A stretch of DNA of 32,490 bases from JAFAXD01 sp035472475 (GTDB lineage: Bacteria; Pseudomonadota; Alphaproteobacteria; Rhizobiales; Xanthobacteraceae). The DNA lies in the NCBI GenBank assembly GCA_035472475.1, contig DATIPA010000225.1, forward strand, positions 1 through 32,490, written 5' to 3'. The translations under genes and the position numbers were made by a program. Each line of letters opens with the position of its first letter. Position 1 is the first letter of the stretch. Below the pieces are notes generated by a model. It was not told where the DNA came from and searched no databases. It worked only from the letters and a program-made list of their open reading frames with translations. Below are positions 16,139 to 25,000 of the stretch, piece by piece.

Positions 16139-16300
16139 GACGGATCAGCACTCATGCAGCCTTGCGGGCGACCCGCGCACCATACCAGCGGTGCCTCGGA
16201 TCGCAACGCCGGTCGGCCGCGACTTCCGCGGGCCCGATAAGACGCCCGCTATATGGAAATATGCTAAACGTCGCAAACGATAGCGCCCAACTGGAGGCCA

Positions 16301-17317
16301 ATGGTGAAGGCGATTGTGCTTCGCGAGTTCGGACCGCCGGACGTGCTGCAGCTTGAAGACGTTCCAACCCCCAGCCCCGGCCCGGGTGAGGTGGTTCTGA
16401 AGGTTCACGCCGTCTCGGTCAATCGGACGTTGGACCTTATCGTGCGAGCCGGTCTCTACGCGCGCAAACCGCCATTGCCGCATATCCTCGGCGTCGACCC
16501 GTGTGGCGTCGTCGCTGCCGTGGGCCCATGCGTAACCACCCGCAAGGTCGGTGACCGGGTCGTGTGCGAAGCAATTATTGGGACCGAACCAAACGGTGCG
16601 CCGCGCCTTCTCGGCGTCAATGCCTGGGGCGGCTACGCCGAATACGTGAAGGTGCCGGCGCACATCACACACATCATCCCGGATGGCCTGGATTTCCTGA
16701 CGGCTGCCGTGGTGGCGCGCCACGCGCCGCTGGCATTCACACAGCTCCGCGACCGCGCCCGGGTGAAACCCGGCGAATGGGTGCTGGTGATGGGGGCGGC
16801 TGGCGGTCTCGGCAGTGCGGCCGTGCAGGCCGCGAAATATCTCGGCGCCAAGGTGATCGCGGCAGCGGGCACCGACGCGCGGGTCGAGGCCGCGGTCGGG
16901 CTCGGTGCCGACGCCGGCGTCAACTACCGGTCGCAGGATCTCACCACCGAGGCACGGCGGATTACCAATGGGGCGGGTGTCAATGTCGTGCTCGAGAACA
17001 TCGCCGATCCGGGGCTCTTTCCCAAGGCATTCGCGGCACTTGCGTTCGCGGGCCGGCTGGTCACCGCGGGCGGACACGGGGGCGGCCTCGTGCCGCTGGA
17101 TGTAAAACATCTTTATCTCAATCGGATCACCATCATCGGCGATCCGCGTGACACCCCAGAGACGTTCGAGATTGCATTGCGCGCGGCCGCCGAAGGCCGC
17201 ATGCGCGTGCTGATCGATCAGGTATTACCGCTGTCCCAGGCCGTACTCGCCCACGAGATCGCCGAAGCGCGCGACGGATTGGGCAAGATTCTACTCGATC
17301 CGACTCGATTGAATTGA
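16301..17317 (+). CDS. Zinc-independent MDR oxidoreductase
   Basis: A 338-residue quinone-oxidoreductase-like member of the medium-chain dehydrogenase/reductase superfamily. The GroES-like N-terminal half (about 1-125) has the PSPGPGEV signature and no zinc-ligand set. The Rossmann half shows VMGAAGGLGSAAVQAAK (about 162-178). GGAGG lies 3 bases before the ATG at 16301, so the adjacent in-frame GTG at 16304 is an alternative start. NADPH-dependent reduction of an enone or enoyl-CoA is likely. Divergent orientation from the hydratase-lyase pair, with 162 bases between the starts, suggests shared control, but no operator was identified. Confidence 0.87.
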   Translation: MVKAIVLREFGPPDVLQLEDVPTPSPGPGEVVLKVHAVSVNRTLDLIVRAGLYARKPPLPHILGVDPCGVVAAVGPCVTTRKVGDRVVCEAIIGTEPNGAPRLLGVNAWGGYAEYVKVPAHITHIIPDGLDFLTAAVVARHAPLAFTQLRDRARVKPGEWVLVMGAAGGLGSAAVQAAKYLGAKVIAAAGTDARVEAAVGLGADAGVNYRSQDLTTEARRITNGAGVNVVLENIADPGLFPKAFAALAFAGRLVTAGGHGGGLVPLDVKHLYLNRITIIGDPRDTPETFEIALRAAAEGRMRVLIDQVLPLSQAVLAHEIAEARDGLGKILLDPTRLN

Positions 17318-17365
17318 TCAATTAAGCGGCAGGTCGTCTAGTTAGCGATCGGTGCGCAAGCCGCG

Positions 17366-18349
17366 CTAAAATGTCGACTTCAGCTTGAGGTGGTCGAGGC
17401 GGTTCATCGACTTCACATCCACCCGGCGCTTGCTGCTGCCCGCCTGGATGTCGAGGGGAACGACGGTACCTGCACTGCCCCGCCCCCACACCTTGCGATA
17501 GAACTCAGGCAGGGTCCGGATCGCAACGCCGCCAACTCCCACAATGACGTCGCCGCGCGCGAGTCCGGCCTTCTCGGCCGGCCCCTGCGGACTGACGCTG
17601 ATGATCACCAGGCGCCCGTCCTGCTCCTCGGTGTTGAGACCGAGCCACGGCTGGGCCGGGCCGCCGGGCCGGCCTTGTGCCAACAGGTCGGCCATAACCG
17701 GCGCCAGCGCGTCGATTGGAACGAACATGTTGCCTGGCTGATCTTTGCCGGACGCATTGCCGACGATCAACGAGCCAACGCCGACCAGCTTGCCCTGACG
17801 ATTGATTAAGGCCGCGCCGCTCCAAGCCATGTGCGGGGGAGACGTGAAGATTGCACCCTCGATCATGTATTCCCAGCTGCCGGCAAATTCGCGTCGCGCC
17901 ACCACGTGGACCGGCTGGGCGTTCCCTGATCCGCCGGCGCTGGCCGCGATCACCGGGTCGCCCTCGCGCAGATCCGCCGATTTGCCGAGCGCCATCGGTC
18001 GCACTTTGAGCGATGTCACCGCCTTCAGCAGGCCAAAGCCGCTGGCGGAATCGTAGCCGACAACGTTGGCGGGGACCGTGTGCCCATCGTTGGTCGCGAC
18101 CTGGGCGGCATGCGCTTCCACCATCAGGTAGCCGATCGTCAGCACAAGACCCTGGTCGTCGATGACGATGCCGGATCCTTCGCGCTCGCGGCCGAGTATC
18201 TCGACCGTGCGCCCGTCCGGGTTGATGAAGGTTTTCACCTCGACGACAGCGGACAAAAGCTCATCGGTCGCGAGCTTCTGTGCGAAGGCTACGCCGCCAA
18301 GCACAGCCGTAGCCAGGACAATCGTCAGGGCAGCCAGCCGAGCACGCAC
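17366..18349 (-). CDS. HtrA/S1C-like PDZ protein with degraded catalytic triad
   Basis: The 327-residue secreted protein has a signal peptide (1-23, AFAQ), a trypsin-like domain (about 30-220) and one PDZ domain (about 235-310). It follows DegP/HtrA closely, yet key residues differ. The TNNHVV position reads TIGYLM, so the catalytic His becomes Tyr74. The D..DLALLK position reads SGFGLLK, so the Asp becomes Gly104. Only the Ser (177, in AWSGAAL) is retained, and GNSGG is altered. It is therefore probably not a working protease and could act as a chaperone, scaffold or regulator in the periplasm. It is divergent from the tartrate-dehydrogenase-type gene. Confidence 0.85.
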   Translation of the reverse strand: MRARLAALTIVLATAVLGGVAFAQKLATDELLSAVVEVKTFINPDGRTVEILGREREGSGIVIDDQGLVLTIGYLMVEAHAAQVATNDGHTVPANVVGYDSASGFGLLKAVTSLKVRPMALGKSADLREGDPVIAASAGGSGNAQPVHVVARREFAGSWEYMIEGAIFTSPPHMAWSGAALINRQGKLVGVGSLIVGNASGKDQPGNMFVPIDALAPVMADLLAQGRPGGPAQPWLGLNTEEQDGRLVIISVSPQGPAEKAGLARGDVIVGVGGVAIRTLPEFYRKVWGRGSAGTVVPLDIQAGSSKRRVDVKSMNRLDHLKLKSTF

Positions 18350-18447
18350 GCGCTTTCATTCCCTATCGATCGGACGACATTACGTTAATATACGCGGCCA
18401 GCAGGGGCGAGCGATATCCATTTCGCAGGCGAGGGGGACGGGGAATC

Positions 18448-19512
18448 ATGCGGGCGCACAAAATCGCGGCAATCGCGGGTGATGGAATTGGTCCGGAAGT
18501 GATCATGGCCGGGCTTGAGGTCCTTTACACCTGCGCGCGCCGCGACGGATTCGAGCTCGAGGTCATTTCGTTTGATTGGGGCTCCAACTACTACCGCAAC
18601 CACGGCGTGATGATGCCCGCCAACGGGCTCCAACGGCTGCGCGATGTCGACGCGATCTACTTCGGCGCGGTGGGCGCGCCCGACATTCCGGACCACATCA
18701 CGCTGTGGGGCCTGCGGCTCGCGATCTGCCAGGGCCTCGACCAATACGCCAACGTCCGGCCGGCCCGGCTGCTACCTGGAATCCAGGGCCCGTTGCGCGA
18801 TCCCGGCGACCTCGATTGGGTGATCGTGCGCGAGAACTCAGAAGGCGAATACTCTGGGGTCGGCGGGCGGGTTCATCACGGCCTGCCGGAAGAGGTTGCG
18901 ACCGAAACCGCGGTCTTCACCCGCACCGGGGTCACCCGTATCATGCGCTTTGCGTTCGGACTGGCCCGGGCGCGACCGAAGAAGCAGCTCACCGTCGTCA
19001 CCAAATCGAACGCGCAGCGATACGGGCTCGTGCTGTGGGACGAGATCGCCGCCGAGGTCGCGCGGGAATTCCCCGACGTGACCTGGGACAAGATGCTAGT
19101 TGACGCCATGACCATGCGCATGACGTTGCGACCGCAGACGCTGGATACGATCGTCGCCACCAATCTGCACGCCGATATTCTCTCCGACCTTGCGGCTGCG
19201 CTGGCCGGTTCGCTCGGTATAGCGCCAACCGCGAATCTCAATCCGGAACGCAACGCCCCGTCCATGTTCGAGCCGATTCACGGCTCGGCCTTCGACATCA
19301 CGGGCAAAGGGATTGCCAACCCGATCGGCGCGTTCTGGACCGCCGTCATGATGCTCGGGCACCTGGGCGAGCGCACCGCCGCGGCGCGGCTGATGCGGGC
19401 GATCGAACGCGTAACCGGCGCGCAGGTATTCACGCCCGACCTCGGCGGCAATGCCACGACTCGGCAGGTGACAGACGCCGTGCTGCACGCGCTCGAAGGA
19501 GATAACGGGTGA
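18448..19512 (+). CDS. ttuC: Tartrate/D-malate dehydrogenase-type decarboxylating dehydrogenase
   Basis: The 354-residue enzyme belongs to the isocitrate/isopropylmalate dehydrogenase family. The substrate-specificity stretch DHITLWGLRLAICQGLDQYANVRPAR (given here only in part as DHITLWGLRL, about 91-100) is typical of tartrate dehydrogenases, which oxidise tartrate, D-malate or related 2-hydroxyacids with NAD and Mn. The family motifs IAGDGIGPEV (8-17), the ENSEGEYSG loop (about 129-137) and HGSAFDITGKGIANP are intact. It precedes a convergent beta-hydroxyacid dehydrogenase. No tartrate transporter is nearby, so the natural substrate could well be another 3-substituted malate. Confidence 0.85.
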   Translation: MRAHKIAAIAGDGIGPEVIMAGLEVLYTCARRDGFELEVISFDWGSNYYRNHGVMMPANGLQRLRDVDAIYFGAVGAPDIPDHITLWGLRLAICQGLDQYANVRPARLLPGIQGPLRDPGDLDWVIVRENSEGEYSGVGGRVHHGLPEEVATETAVFTRTGVTRIMRFAFGLARARPKKQLTVVTKSNAQRYGLVLWDEIAAEVAREFPDVTWDKMLVDAMTMRMTLRPQTLDTIVATNLHADILSDLAAALAGSLGIAPTANLNPERNAPSMFEPIHGSAFDITGKGIANPIGAFWTAVMMLGHLGERTAAARLMRAIERVTGAQVFTPDLGGNATTRQVTDAVLHALEGDNG

Positions 19513-19554
19513 GCTAGGCCAGCAGGGCCCGGGGGCTCCAGGAGCAGGCTGACC

Positions 19555-20505
19555 TCACTCCAGCCCGGTCGGCACGTTCTTGTTCTCGCTCTTGAGCGTC
19601 ATCCCGGCCATCAGCCCCATGGTTTCCATCAGGGCAGCGAAATCTTTCTGCAAATACTCATCCGGATTGGGCTTGAGTGTCGCCGCACCGAAATGAGCCT
19701 GCAGCACCTCGCGGGTCGCTGCCGTTACAGGCATCGGCACGTCGTGCTCGCGCCCGAGCTCGAGGCCGAGGTCGAGATCTTTGCGCAGCAGCTCGGGCGT
19801 GAACGTCGTGGTCCAGTCGAGGTTGACCAGCGCCGGCGACTTGTAGCGTGTGAACATCGAGCCCATCACGCTGTTGTTCATGAACGCCAGAAAGGCCTGG
19901 CGCGGCACGCCCATCTTGTTGGCAAGCAGCGTGATCTCGATGAGGTTTTCGATCACGACCCCAAGCATGACGTTGTGTGCGATCTTGCACACGCGCGCGA
20001 GTTCGCCATCGCCCACGTAGGACACGCCATTTGGCGCAAAGGCCTCGATCATCGGCATCACGGTCTTGCACGCGGCGCCCGGGCCGGAAACTACCGCCGA
20101 CAGCTTACCGGCCTTGATCACTTTGGCGTTGCCGCTCACCGGCGACGCGACAAAATCAGATCCGTGCTGCTTGAGCATCTTGCGCACGTCGGCAGAATCT
20201 TCGACCGAGATGGTCGAGCAGTCGACCATGATCGGCGGCACCGTGTGGCCTGTCGCCGCGCCGTGTGGCCCAAACAGGACCTCCTTGAGGTCCTTGCCGG
20301 TGGAGACGATGGAGAACAGTACGTCGACGCCGCCGAGGTCGGCCGGCCGATCCACCACTTTGCCGCCCTTCGCCGCAAGCGGCTCGGCCTTGGCGCGAGT
20401 GCGGTTCCAGATCGATACGTCGTAGCCGGCCTTGAGCAACCGCTCGGCCATGGGAAAACCCATGCGGCCCATGCCGATCCAGCCGAGTTTGCGGGTGTTG
20501 GCCAT
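19555..20505 (-). CDS. NAD(P)-dependent beta-hydroxyacid dehydrogenase (HIBADH family)
   Basis: A 316-residue member of the 3-hydroxyisobutyrate dehydrogenase family. The NAD(P)-binding GMGRMG is at residues 11-16. The substrate-binding ASPVSGN (about 120-126) replaces the common APVSGG. The catalytic Lys is Lys174 in CKIAHN. Such enzymes oxidise or reduce short beta-hydroxyacids such as 3-hydroxyisobutyrate, tartronate semialdehyde or hydroxybutyrates; which one cannot be told here. It converges on the tartrate-dehydrogenase-type gene and is divergent from the first molybdenum-hydroxylase operon, 154 bases apart. Confidence 0.88.
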   Translation of the reverse strand: MANTRKLGWIGMGRMGFPMAERLLKAGYDVSIWNRTRAKAEPLAAKGGKVVDRPADLGGVDVLFSIVSTGKDLKEVLFGPHGAATGHTVPPIMVDCSTISVEDSADVRKMLKQHGSDFVASPVSGNAKVIKAGKLSAVVSGPGAACKTVMPMIEAFAPNGVSYVGDGELARVCKIAHNVMLGVVIENLIEITLLANKMGVPRQAFLAFMNNSVMGSMFTRYKSPALVNLDWTTTFTPELLRKDLDLGLELGREHDVPMPVTAATREVLQAHFGAATLKPNPDEYLQKDFAALMETMGLMAGMTLKSENKNVPTGLE

Positions 20506-20659
20506 CTGCGTCTCCTAGCTTGCCGGGAAAGCGAGCCGCTGCCGTAACACGGTGCCGCCGCAGCTTCAACGGCGGGCCATGCGGGCGACGCGGTTTCCAA
20601 GGCAAGCCGAGTGGACTAGGCTTTCCATCCGTCACCGCGCGCAGCACGGAGAAATCCGC

Positions 20660-21127
20660 ATGAGCGAAAAAATGACCATTGATGTGAATGGCAAGACCCA
20701 CGTGATCGACGTGGATCCGGAGATGCCGCTGCTCTACGCACTGCGCAACGACATCGGCCTCAACAATCCGCATTTCGGCTGTGGGCTCGCACAATGCGGC
20801 GCCTGCACGGTCCATCTTGACGGGCAGCCGGTGCGCTCCTGCATCACGCCGGTGTCGATGGCGGCCGGCGCCAAGGTCGTCACGCTGGCCGGCATCGGAA
20901 GTCCGGAAAAACCGCACCCGTTGCAGACCGCCTACGTCGAAGAGGAAGTGCCGCAATGCGGCTATTGCATCAACGGTTGGATCATGACTGCCGCCGCTTT
21001 CCTGCGCGACAACAAGAAGCCGAGCGAAGCGCAGATCAAGGAAGCACTCTCCGGCCTCAAATGCCGCTGCGGCACGCACATGAGCATCCTGCGCGCAGTC
21101 AAGCGCGCTGCCGTCTTGATGGGTTAG
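20660..21127 (+). CDS. 2Fe-2S subunit of a molybdenum hydroxylase (first copy)
   Basis: The 155-residue iron-sulfur subunit of a xanthine-oxidase-family enzyme. The plant-ferredoxin-type cluster ligands are Cys41, 46, 49 and 61 (GCGLAQCGAC pattern). The second, helical-domain cluster uses Cys100, 103, 135 and 137 (QCGYC and CRCG). It passes electrons from the molybdenum subunit to an acceptor. The ATG at 20660 has GGAG about 8 bases upstream; the longer open frame lacks homology. No FAD subunit gene is present, as in isoquinoline-1-oxidoreductase-type (IorAB) enzymes. It heads an operon that runs to 26092. Confidence 0.93.
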   Translation: MSEKMTIDVNGKTHVIDVDPEMPLLYALRNDIGLNNPHFGCGLAQCGACTVHLDGQPVRSCITPVSMAAGAKVVTLAGIGSPEKPHPLQTAYVEEEVPQCGYCINGWIMTAAAFLRDNKKPSEAQIKEALSGLKCRCGTHMSILRAVKRAAVLMG

Positions 21128-21136
21128 GAGCGCGCC

Positions 21137-23425
21137 ATGACCCGATTGGAAAATCCCCGGAACCTTTCGCGACGCGCGATCCTCAAGACCGGAGGCGCGC
21201 TGGTGATCTCGATCGGCACGCCGATCACGCTCGACACCGTGTTGGCGATTGGACAGGCCGCAGCCCAGGGTACGCGTCCGCCGCTCACGCCCGATCAACT
21301 ATCGTCCTACATCGCGGTCAACGCCGACGGTTCGGTCTCGGCCTATTTCGGCAAGATGGACATGGGCCAGGGGCTCTTCGTCGCCATCGGCCAGATGGTG
21401 GCCGAAGAACTCGACGTGCCGTTTGGGCGCGTCAAAGTGATCATGGGTGATACGGCGACCAGCGTGAACCAGGGCGGTGCCTCGGGCTCGACCGGCGTTC
21501 AGCTCGGCGGGAAGCAGATGCGCATGGCGGCGGCGGAAGCGCGCCGTGTGCTGGTCGAGTTGGCGGCCGACAAGCTCGGCGTCCCGACCAGCGAGCTCAC
21601 CGTCAGTGACGGTGTTGTCACGGCCAAGAACGAGCCGGCCAAAAAGGTGAGCTACGCGGACTTGATCGGCGGTCGTTATTTCAACGTTCAGCTCGATTGG
21701 AACAAACAGACTGGCAACTTGCTTTACGCCCCCGGCAAGGCGCAGCCGAAACCTGCAGCCGAACACAAGGTTGTCGGTCAGCCGATCCGGCGCGAAGACA
21801 TCGCCCCGAAAGTTTTCTGCCAGGAAGATTTCTGCACCGATGTGAAGGTTCCCGGCATGGTGCACGCACGCGTGATCCGCCCACCGGTTGCCGGCAGCGC
21901 GCCGATGCAGGTCGATGAAGGCTCGATCAGGAATATTCCAGGTGCCAGAGTGGTGCTCGACAAGGCGTTCCTGGCGGTCGTGGCCGATACGGAATGGGGT
22001 GCCGTCCAGGCCATGCGACAACTCGGGGTCGATTGGTCGAACACGGCGCCGCCCTTTCCCGACCAAGCCGCCCTGTTTGATCACATCCGCCAAGCTCCGG
22101 TGCGCCACAGCGAGACGGAAAGTAAGCAAATCGGCAACATCGCGGAAGCGTTCCGCAGCGCAGCGCGCGTGGTTGAGGCCGAGTACGAATGGCCATTCCA
22201 ATCGCACGCCTCGATGGGGCCGGCCTGCGCAGTCGTCGAGATCAAGGATGGCCGGGCAACTTGCTGGTCGGGATCACAGAAGCCGCACTTCGTGCGGGAC
22301 GGCGTCGCCCGCACACTTGGACTGCCGATGGAAAAGGTGCGGGCGATCTGGGTGGTTGGACCTGGCTCCTATGGGCGCAACGACGCCGACGATTGCGCCG
22401 CCGACGCCGCGGTGATCGCCCAGGCGATCGGCAAGCCGGTGCGTCTGCAATATATGCGCGAGCAGGGAACCGGCTGGGATCCGAAGGGGCCGGCTTCCAT
22501 CCATCGCGCGCGTGCCGCCATCGATGCGAGCGGCAAAGTGACGGCCTACGAATTCACCAGCAAAGGCTTTTCGCGCATCGACGTGCAGACCAATGGGGGC
22601 ATGCCGGCGGATACACTCGCCGGTCAACTGCTGGGCGTGCCGCTGGTGGTCAACGACGGGTTCGGGTTTCCGGCGGAGTCGTACGCATTCGACGCCAAGC
22701 GCCTGGCGTGGGAGACGGTTGCGCCGTTGCTTGATCGCGGCTCACCGCTGCGCAGCGCGCACCTGCGAGACCCGGTCGGACCGCAAATTCATTTTGCAAG
22801 CGAATCGTTTATCGACGAAGTTGCAGCGGCGCTGAACGTCGATCCGGTGGAATTCCGGCTGCGCCACGTGAAGAATTCACGCGACATCGCGGCAATCAAA
22901 GCGGCGGCAGAAAAATCCGGTTGGGTCAGCCGGCCATCGCCGCGCCGCGACCAGACCGGCAACACGGTGAGCGGCCGCGGCATCGCCTACGCGCAGCGCA
23001 ACGGTACCATCGTGGCGATCGTCGCCGAGGTCGATGTCGATCGCTCTAGCGGCCGCATTTACGCCCGCAAATTCGCGGTCGCCCACGACTGCGGCCAGAT
23101 TATCAATCCGGACGGTCTCACCAAGACCATCGAGGGCAACATCGTTCAGGGCGTGAGCCGAACGCTATGGGAAGAGGTCAGATTCGACCACAAGAACGTC
23201 ACAAGCGTCGATTGGCTGACCTACCCGATCCTCGACATCACCGAAACACCCCAGGCGATCGACGTGGTGTTGATCAACCGACCCGAGCTGCCGCCGTCTG
23301 GCGCCGGCGAGCCCTCGATCCGGCCGGTGGCGGCGGCGATTGCCAATGCGATCTTTGATGCCACCGGGGTGCGCATTCGGCGGGTGCCGTTCTCACCCGA
23401 TCGAGTGAAGGCAGCTCTGTCCTAG
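21137..23425 (+). CDS. Molybdopterin subunit of a xanthine dehydrogenase-family hydroxylase (first copy)
   Basis: The 762-residue subunit carries the molybdenum cofactor and hydroxylates a ring or aldehyde carbon using water. A twin-arginine signal (LSRRAILKTGG, Arg12-13) predicts Tat export, with the small subunit presumably carried along. The GMDMGQG-like motif (KMDMGQGLF, about 74-82) and the catalytic Glu in GAGEPSIRP (about Glu725) are intact, so activity is plausible. The glycine motif usually written GGGFGRR reads PGSYGRNDADD here, a divergence from the second copy. GGAG sits 7 bases before the ATG, 9 bases after the small-subunit stop. Layout is IorB-like; the substrate is unknown. 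Confidence 0.9.
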   Translation: MTRLENPRNLSRRAILKTGGALVISIGTPITLDTVLAIGQAAAQGTRPPLTPDQLSSYIAVNADGSVSAYFGKMDMGQGLFVAIGQMVAEELDVPFGRVKVIMGDTATSVNQGGASGSTGVQLGGKQMRMAAAEARRVLVELAADKLGVPTSELTVSDGVVTAKNEPAKKVSYADLIGGRYFNVQLDWNKQTGNLLYAPGKAQPKPAAEHKVVGQPIRREDIAPKVFCQEDFCTDVKVPGMVHARVIRPPVAGSAPMQVDEGSIRNIPGARVVLDKAFLAVVADTEWGAVQAMRQLGVDWSNTAPPFPDQAALFDHIRQAPVRHSETESKQIGNIAEAFRSAARVVEAEYEWPFQSHASMGPACAVVEIKDGRATCWSGSQKPHFVRDGVARTLGLPMEKVRAIWVVGPGSYGRNDADDCAADAAVIAQAIGKPVRLQYMREQGTGWDPKGPASIHRARAAIDASGKVTAYEFTSKGFSRIDVQTNGGMPADTLAGQLLGVPLVVNDGFGFPAESYAFDAKRLAWETVAPLLDRGSPLRSAHLRDPVGPQIHFASESFIDEVAAALNVDPVEFRLRHVKNSRDIAAIKAAAEKSGWVSRPSPRRDQTGNTVSGRGIAYAQRNGTIVAIVAEVDVDRSSGRIYARKFAVAHDCGQIINPDGLTKTIEGNIVQGVSRTLWEEVRFDHKNVTSVDWLTYPILDITETPQAIDVVLINRPELPPSGAGEPSIRPVAAAIANAIFDATGVRIRRVPFSPDRVKAALS

Positions 23426-23428
23426 CAG

Positions 23429-24244
23429 ATGGCGCAAATCCGTACCCTTGAGGCCGCGCTTGAGCCGATCAGCGACGGCGTCATGGTGGCGGTGCCGCGC
23501 GAGCAATCCGGCGTCGCCATGGAGGCGACGCGCGCGCTGATCCGGCGCGGCGTCAAGAATTTGCATTTGGTTGCGCTGCCGACCTCAACCCTGCAGGCGG
23601 ACTTGCTGATCGGGACCGGTGCGATCGCGATACTCGAGACCTCCGCGGTGAGCCTCGGCGAACTTGGGCCGGCACCACGTTTCACCGCGGCCATCAAGGC
23701 CGGCACGATCGCCATGAAGGATGCCACCTGCCCGGCGATCTACGCCGCGCTGCAGGCTTCCGAAAAAGGCATCCCATTCATGCCGATGCGCGGGCTGCTC
23801 GGGTCTGACCTGCTCAAGCATCGGCCGGAGTGGCGTGTGATCGACAATCCGTTCGGCAATGATGACCCGCTGGTGCTGCTGCCGGCGATCAAGCCCGATG
23901 TCGCGTTGTTTCACGCTGCGATGGCTGACCAACTTGGCAACGTGTGGATCGGGCGTCAGCGCGACCTCTCGACGTTGGCACACGCGGCCGCGAAGACAAT
24001 CGCGACTGTGGAGCGGATCGTCGATGGCAATCTGCTCGATGATCCAACCCTCGCTGCCGGGACCTTGCCGGGCTTCTACGTCGAGGCGGTTGCGGTCGCG
24101 CCGCGCGGCGCCTGGCCGCTGCCTCTGCTCGACCACTATGCGGCCGACGTCGCGCACCTCGCCGACTATGCACGGCTCGCCGCGACTGCCGAAGGCTTCA
24201 ACAAATACCTCGATACATTTGTGCATGACCGCCGCGCCGCCTAG
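23429..24244 (+). CDS. Class I CoA-transferase-like alpha subunit
   Basis: The 271-residue protein resembles the alpha subunit of glutaconate CoA-transferase (GctA) and related class I enzymes. Visible family parts are GVKNLHLVALP (about 41-51), the FMPMRGLLGSDLL stretch (about 117-129) and the PDVALFHAAMADQLGN segment (about 156-171). The start lies 3 bases after the molybdenum-subunit stop, and the 3' end overlaps the beta gene by 20 bases, so the pair is made together as a heterodimer. Canonical members move CoA between acids. The partner's missing glutamate makes a hydrolase- or lyase-like role, as in IpdAB of steroid breakdown, equally possible. Confidence 0.85.
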   Translation: MAQIRTLEAALEPISDGVMVAVPREQSGVAMEATRALIRRGVKNLHLVALPTSTLQADLLIGTGAIAILETSAVSLGELGPAPRFTAAIKAGTIAMKDATCPAIYAALQASEKGIPFMPMRGLLGSDLLKHRPEWRVIDNPFGNDDPLVLLPAIKPDVALFHAAMADQLGNVWIGRQRDLSTLAHAAAKTIATVERIVDGNLLDDPTLAAGTLPGFYVEAVAVAPRGAWPLPLLDHYAADVAHLADYARLAATAEGFNKYLDTFVHDRRAA

Positions 24245-24983
24245 CTCAGCCGTCCGCGACGAGGAGCTGCTTGCGGCCGTCATCGCCGACATGATCGGCG
24301 ACGTTCGCCACGTCGCGGTCGGCAACGCGTCGCCGATCCCGGCGACTGCCGCGTTGCTGGCGCGCGCCCGCGGCGGCGGCCGGCCGTATGTGTCGCTGCT
24401 GGGGAGCCGCAAGCACACCTTCTTCACCGACGGCGGGGTCGAGCTGTTCGATTGCGCCGGCCAGGGCCGCATCGACGTGTTCTTCCTCTCGGGCGGCCAG
24501 ATCGATGGCGCAGGCAACATCAACCTGGTCAGCGTTGGTGACTACGATCATCCAACGGCGCGCTTTCCGGGCTCGTTTGGCTCCGGCTATCTCTATTACG
24601 TGGTGCCCAAGGTGATCTTGTTCCGCACCGAGCACTCACGCCGCACGCTGGTGCCGAAAGTCGATTTCATCAGTGCGCCGGGCGCAAGCGCGCCTAACGT
24701 CTACCGCAACGGCGGCCCGATCTGCTTGATCACCAACCGCTGCCTGTTCGGCTTCGACCGCGCGCGCCGGCGCTTCCAGCTTGCGAGCGTGCATCCAGGC
24801 CATACCGTCGCCGAAGTGATCGAACACACCGGCTTCGATTTCGATCGACCCGACCAGGTGCCGGTCACCGCCGGGCCCGATGATGCGACATTGCGCATGA
24901 TGCGTGAGATCGTTGCGCCGGAGGTCGCGGAGGTCTATCCGCAGTTCGCGGCCCATGTGTTCGGGGTCGGGAAAGCCGCATAA
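24225..24983 (+). CDS. Class I CoA-transferase-like beta subunit, catalytic Glu apparently absent
   Basis: The 252-residue partner of the preceding gene aligns by eye with glutaconate CoA-transferase beta subunits. Shared parts include FLSGGQIDGAGNINLVSVGDY (given in part: GGQIDGAGNIN, about 86-96), HPTARFPGS, and the ending motif HTGFDFD near residue 205. At the place where the beta subunit normally carries the catalytic Glu (VESGL in GctB, from memory), this protein reads YVSLLGSRK (about 57-65) with no acidic residue. The ATG at 24225 lies inside the alpha gene; overlap is 20 bases. The change argues against ordinary ping-pong CoA transfer. Confidence 0.82.
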   Translation: MTAAPPSSAVRDEELLAAVIADMIGDVRHVAVGNASPIPATAALLARARGGGRPYVSLLGSRKHTFFTDGGVELFDCAGQGRIDVFFLSGGQIDGAGNINLVSVGDYDHPTARFPGSFGSGYLYYVVPKVILFRTEHSRRTLVPKVDFISAPGASAPNVYRNGGPICLITNRCLFGFDRARRRFQLASVHPGHTVAEVIEHTGFDFDRPDQVPVTAGPDDATLRMMREIVAPEVAEVYPQFAAHVFGVGKAA

Positions 24984-25000
24984 CTGGTACAAGGCTGGGC

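Noticed and set aside
19513..19554. Possible GTGAG/CTCAC stem between convergent genes
   Set aside because: Arms of only five bases with a long loop; not better than chance.
20156..21298. 380-codon open frame on the minus strand
   Set aside because: It crosses the divergent region and runs opposite the iron-sulfur subunit and in another frame of the HIBADH gene; not plausible as protein.
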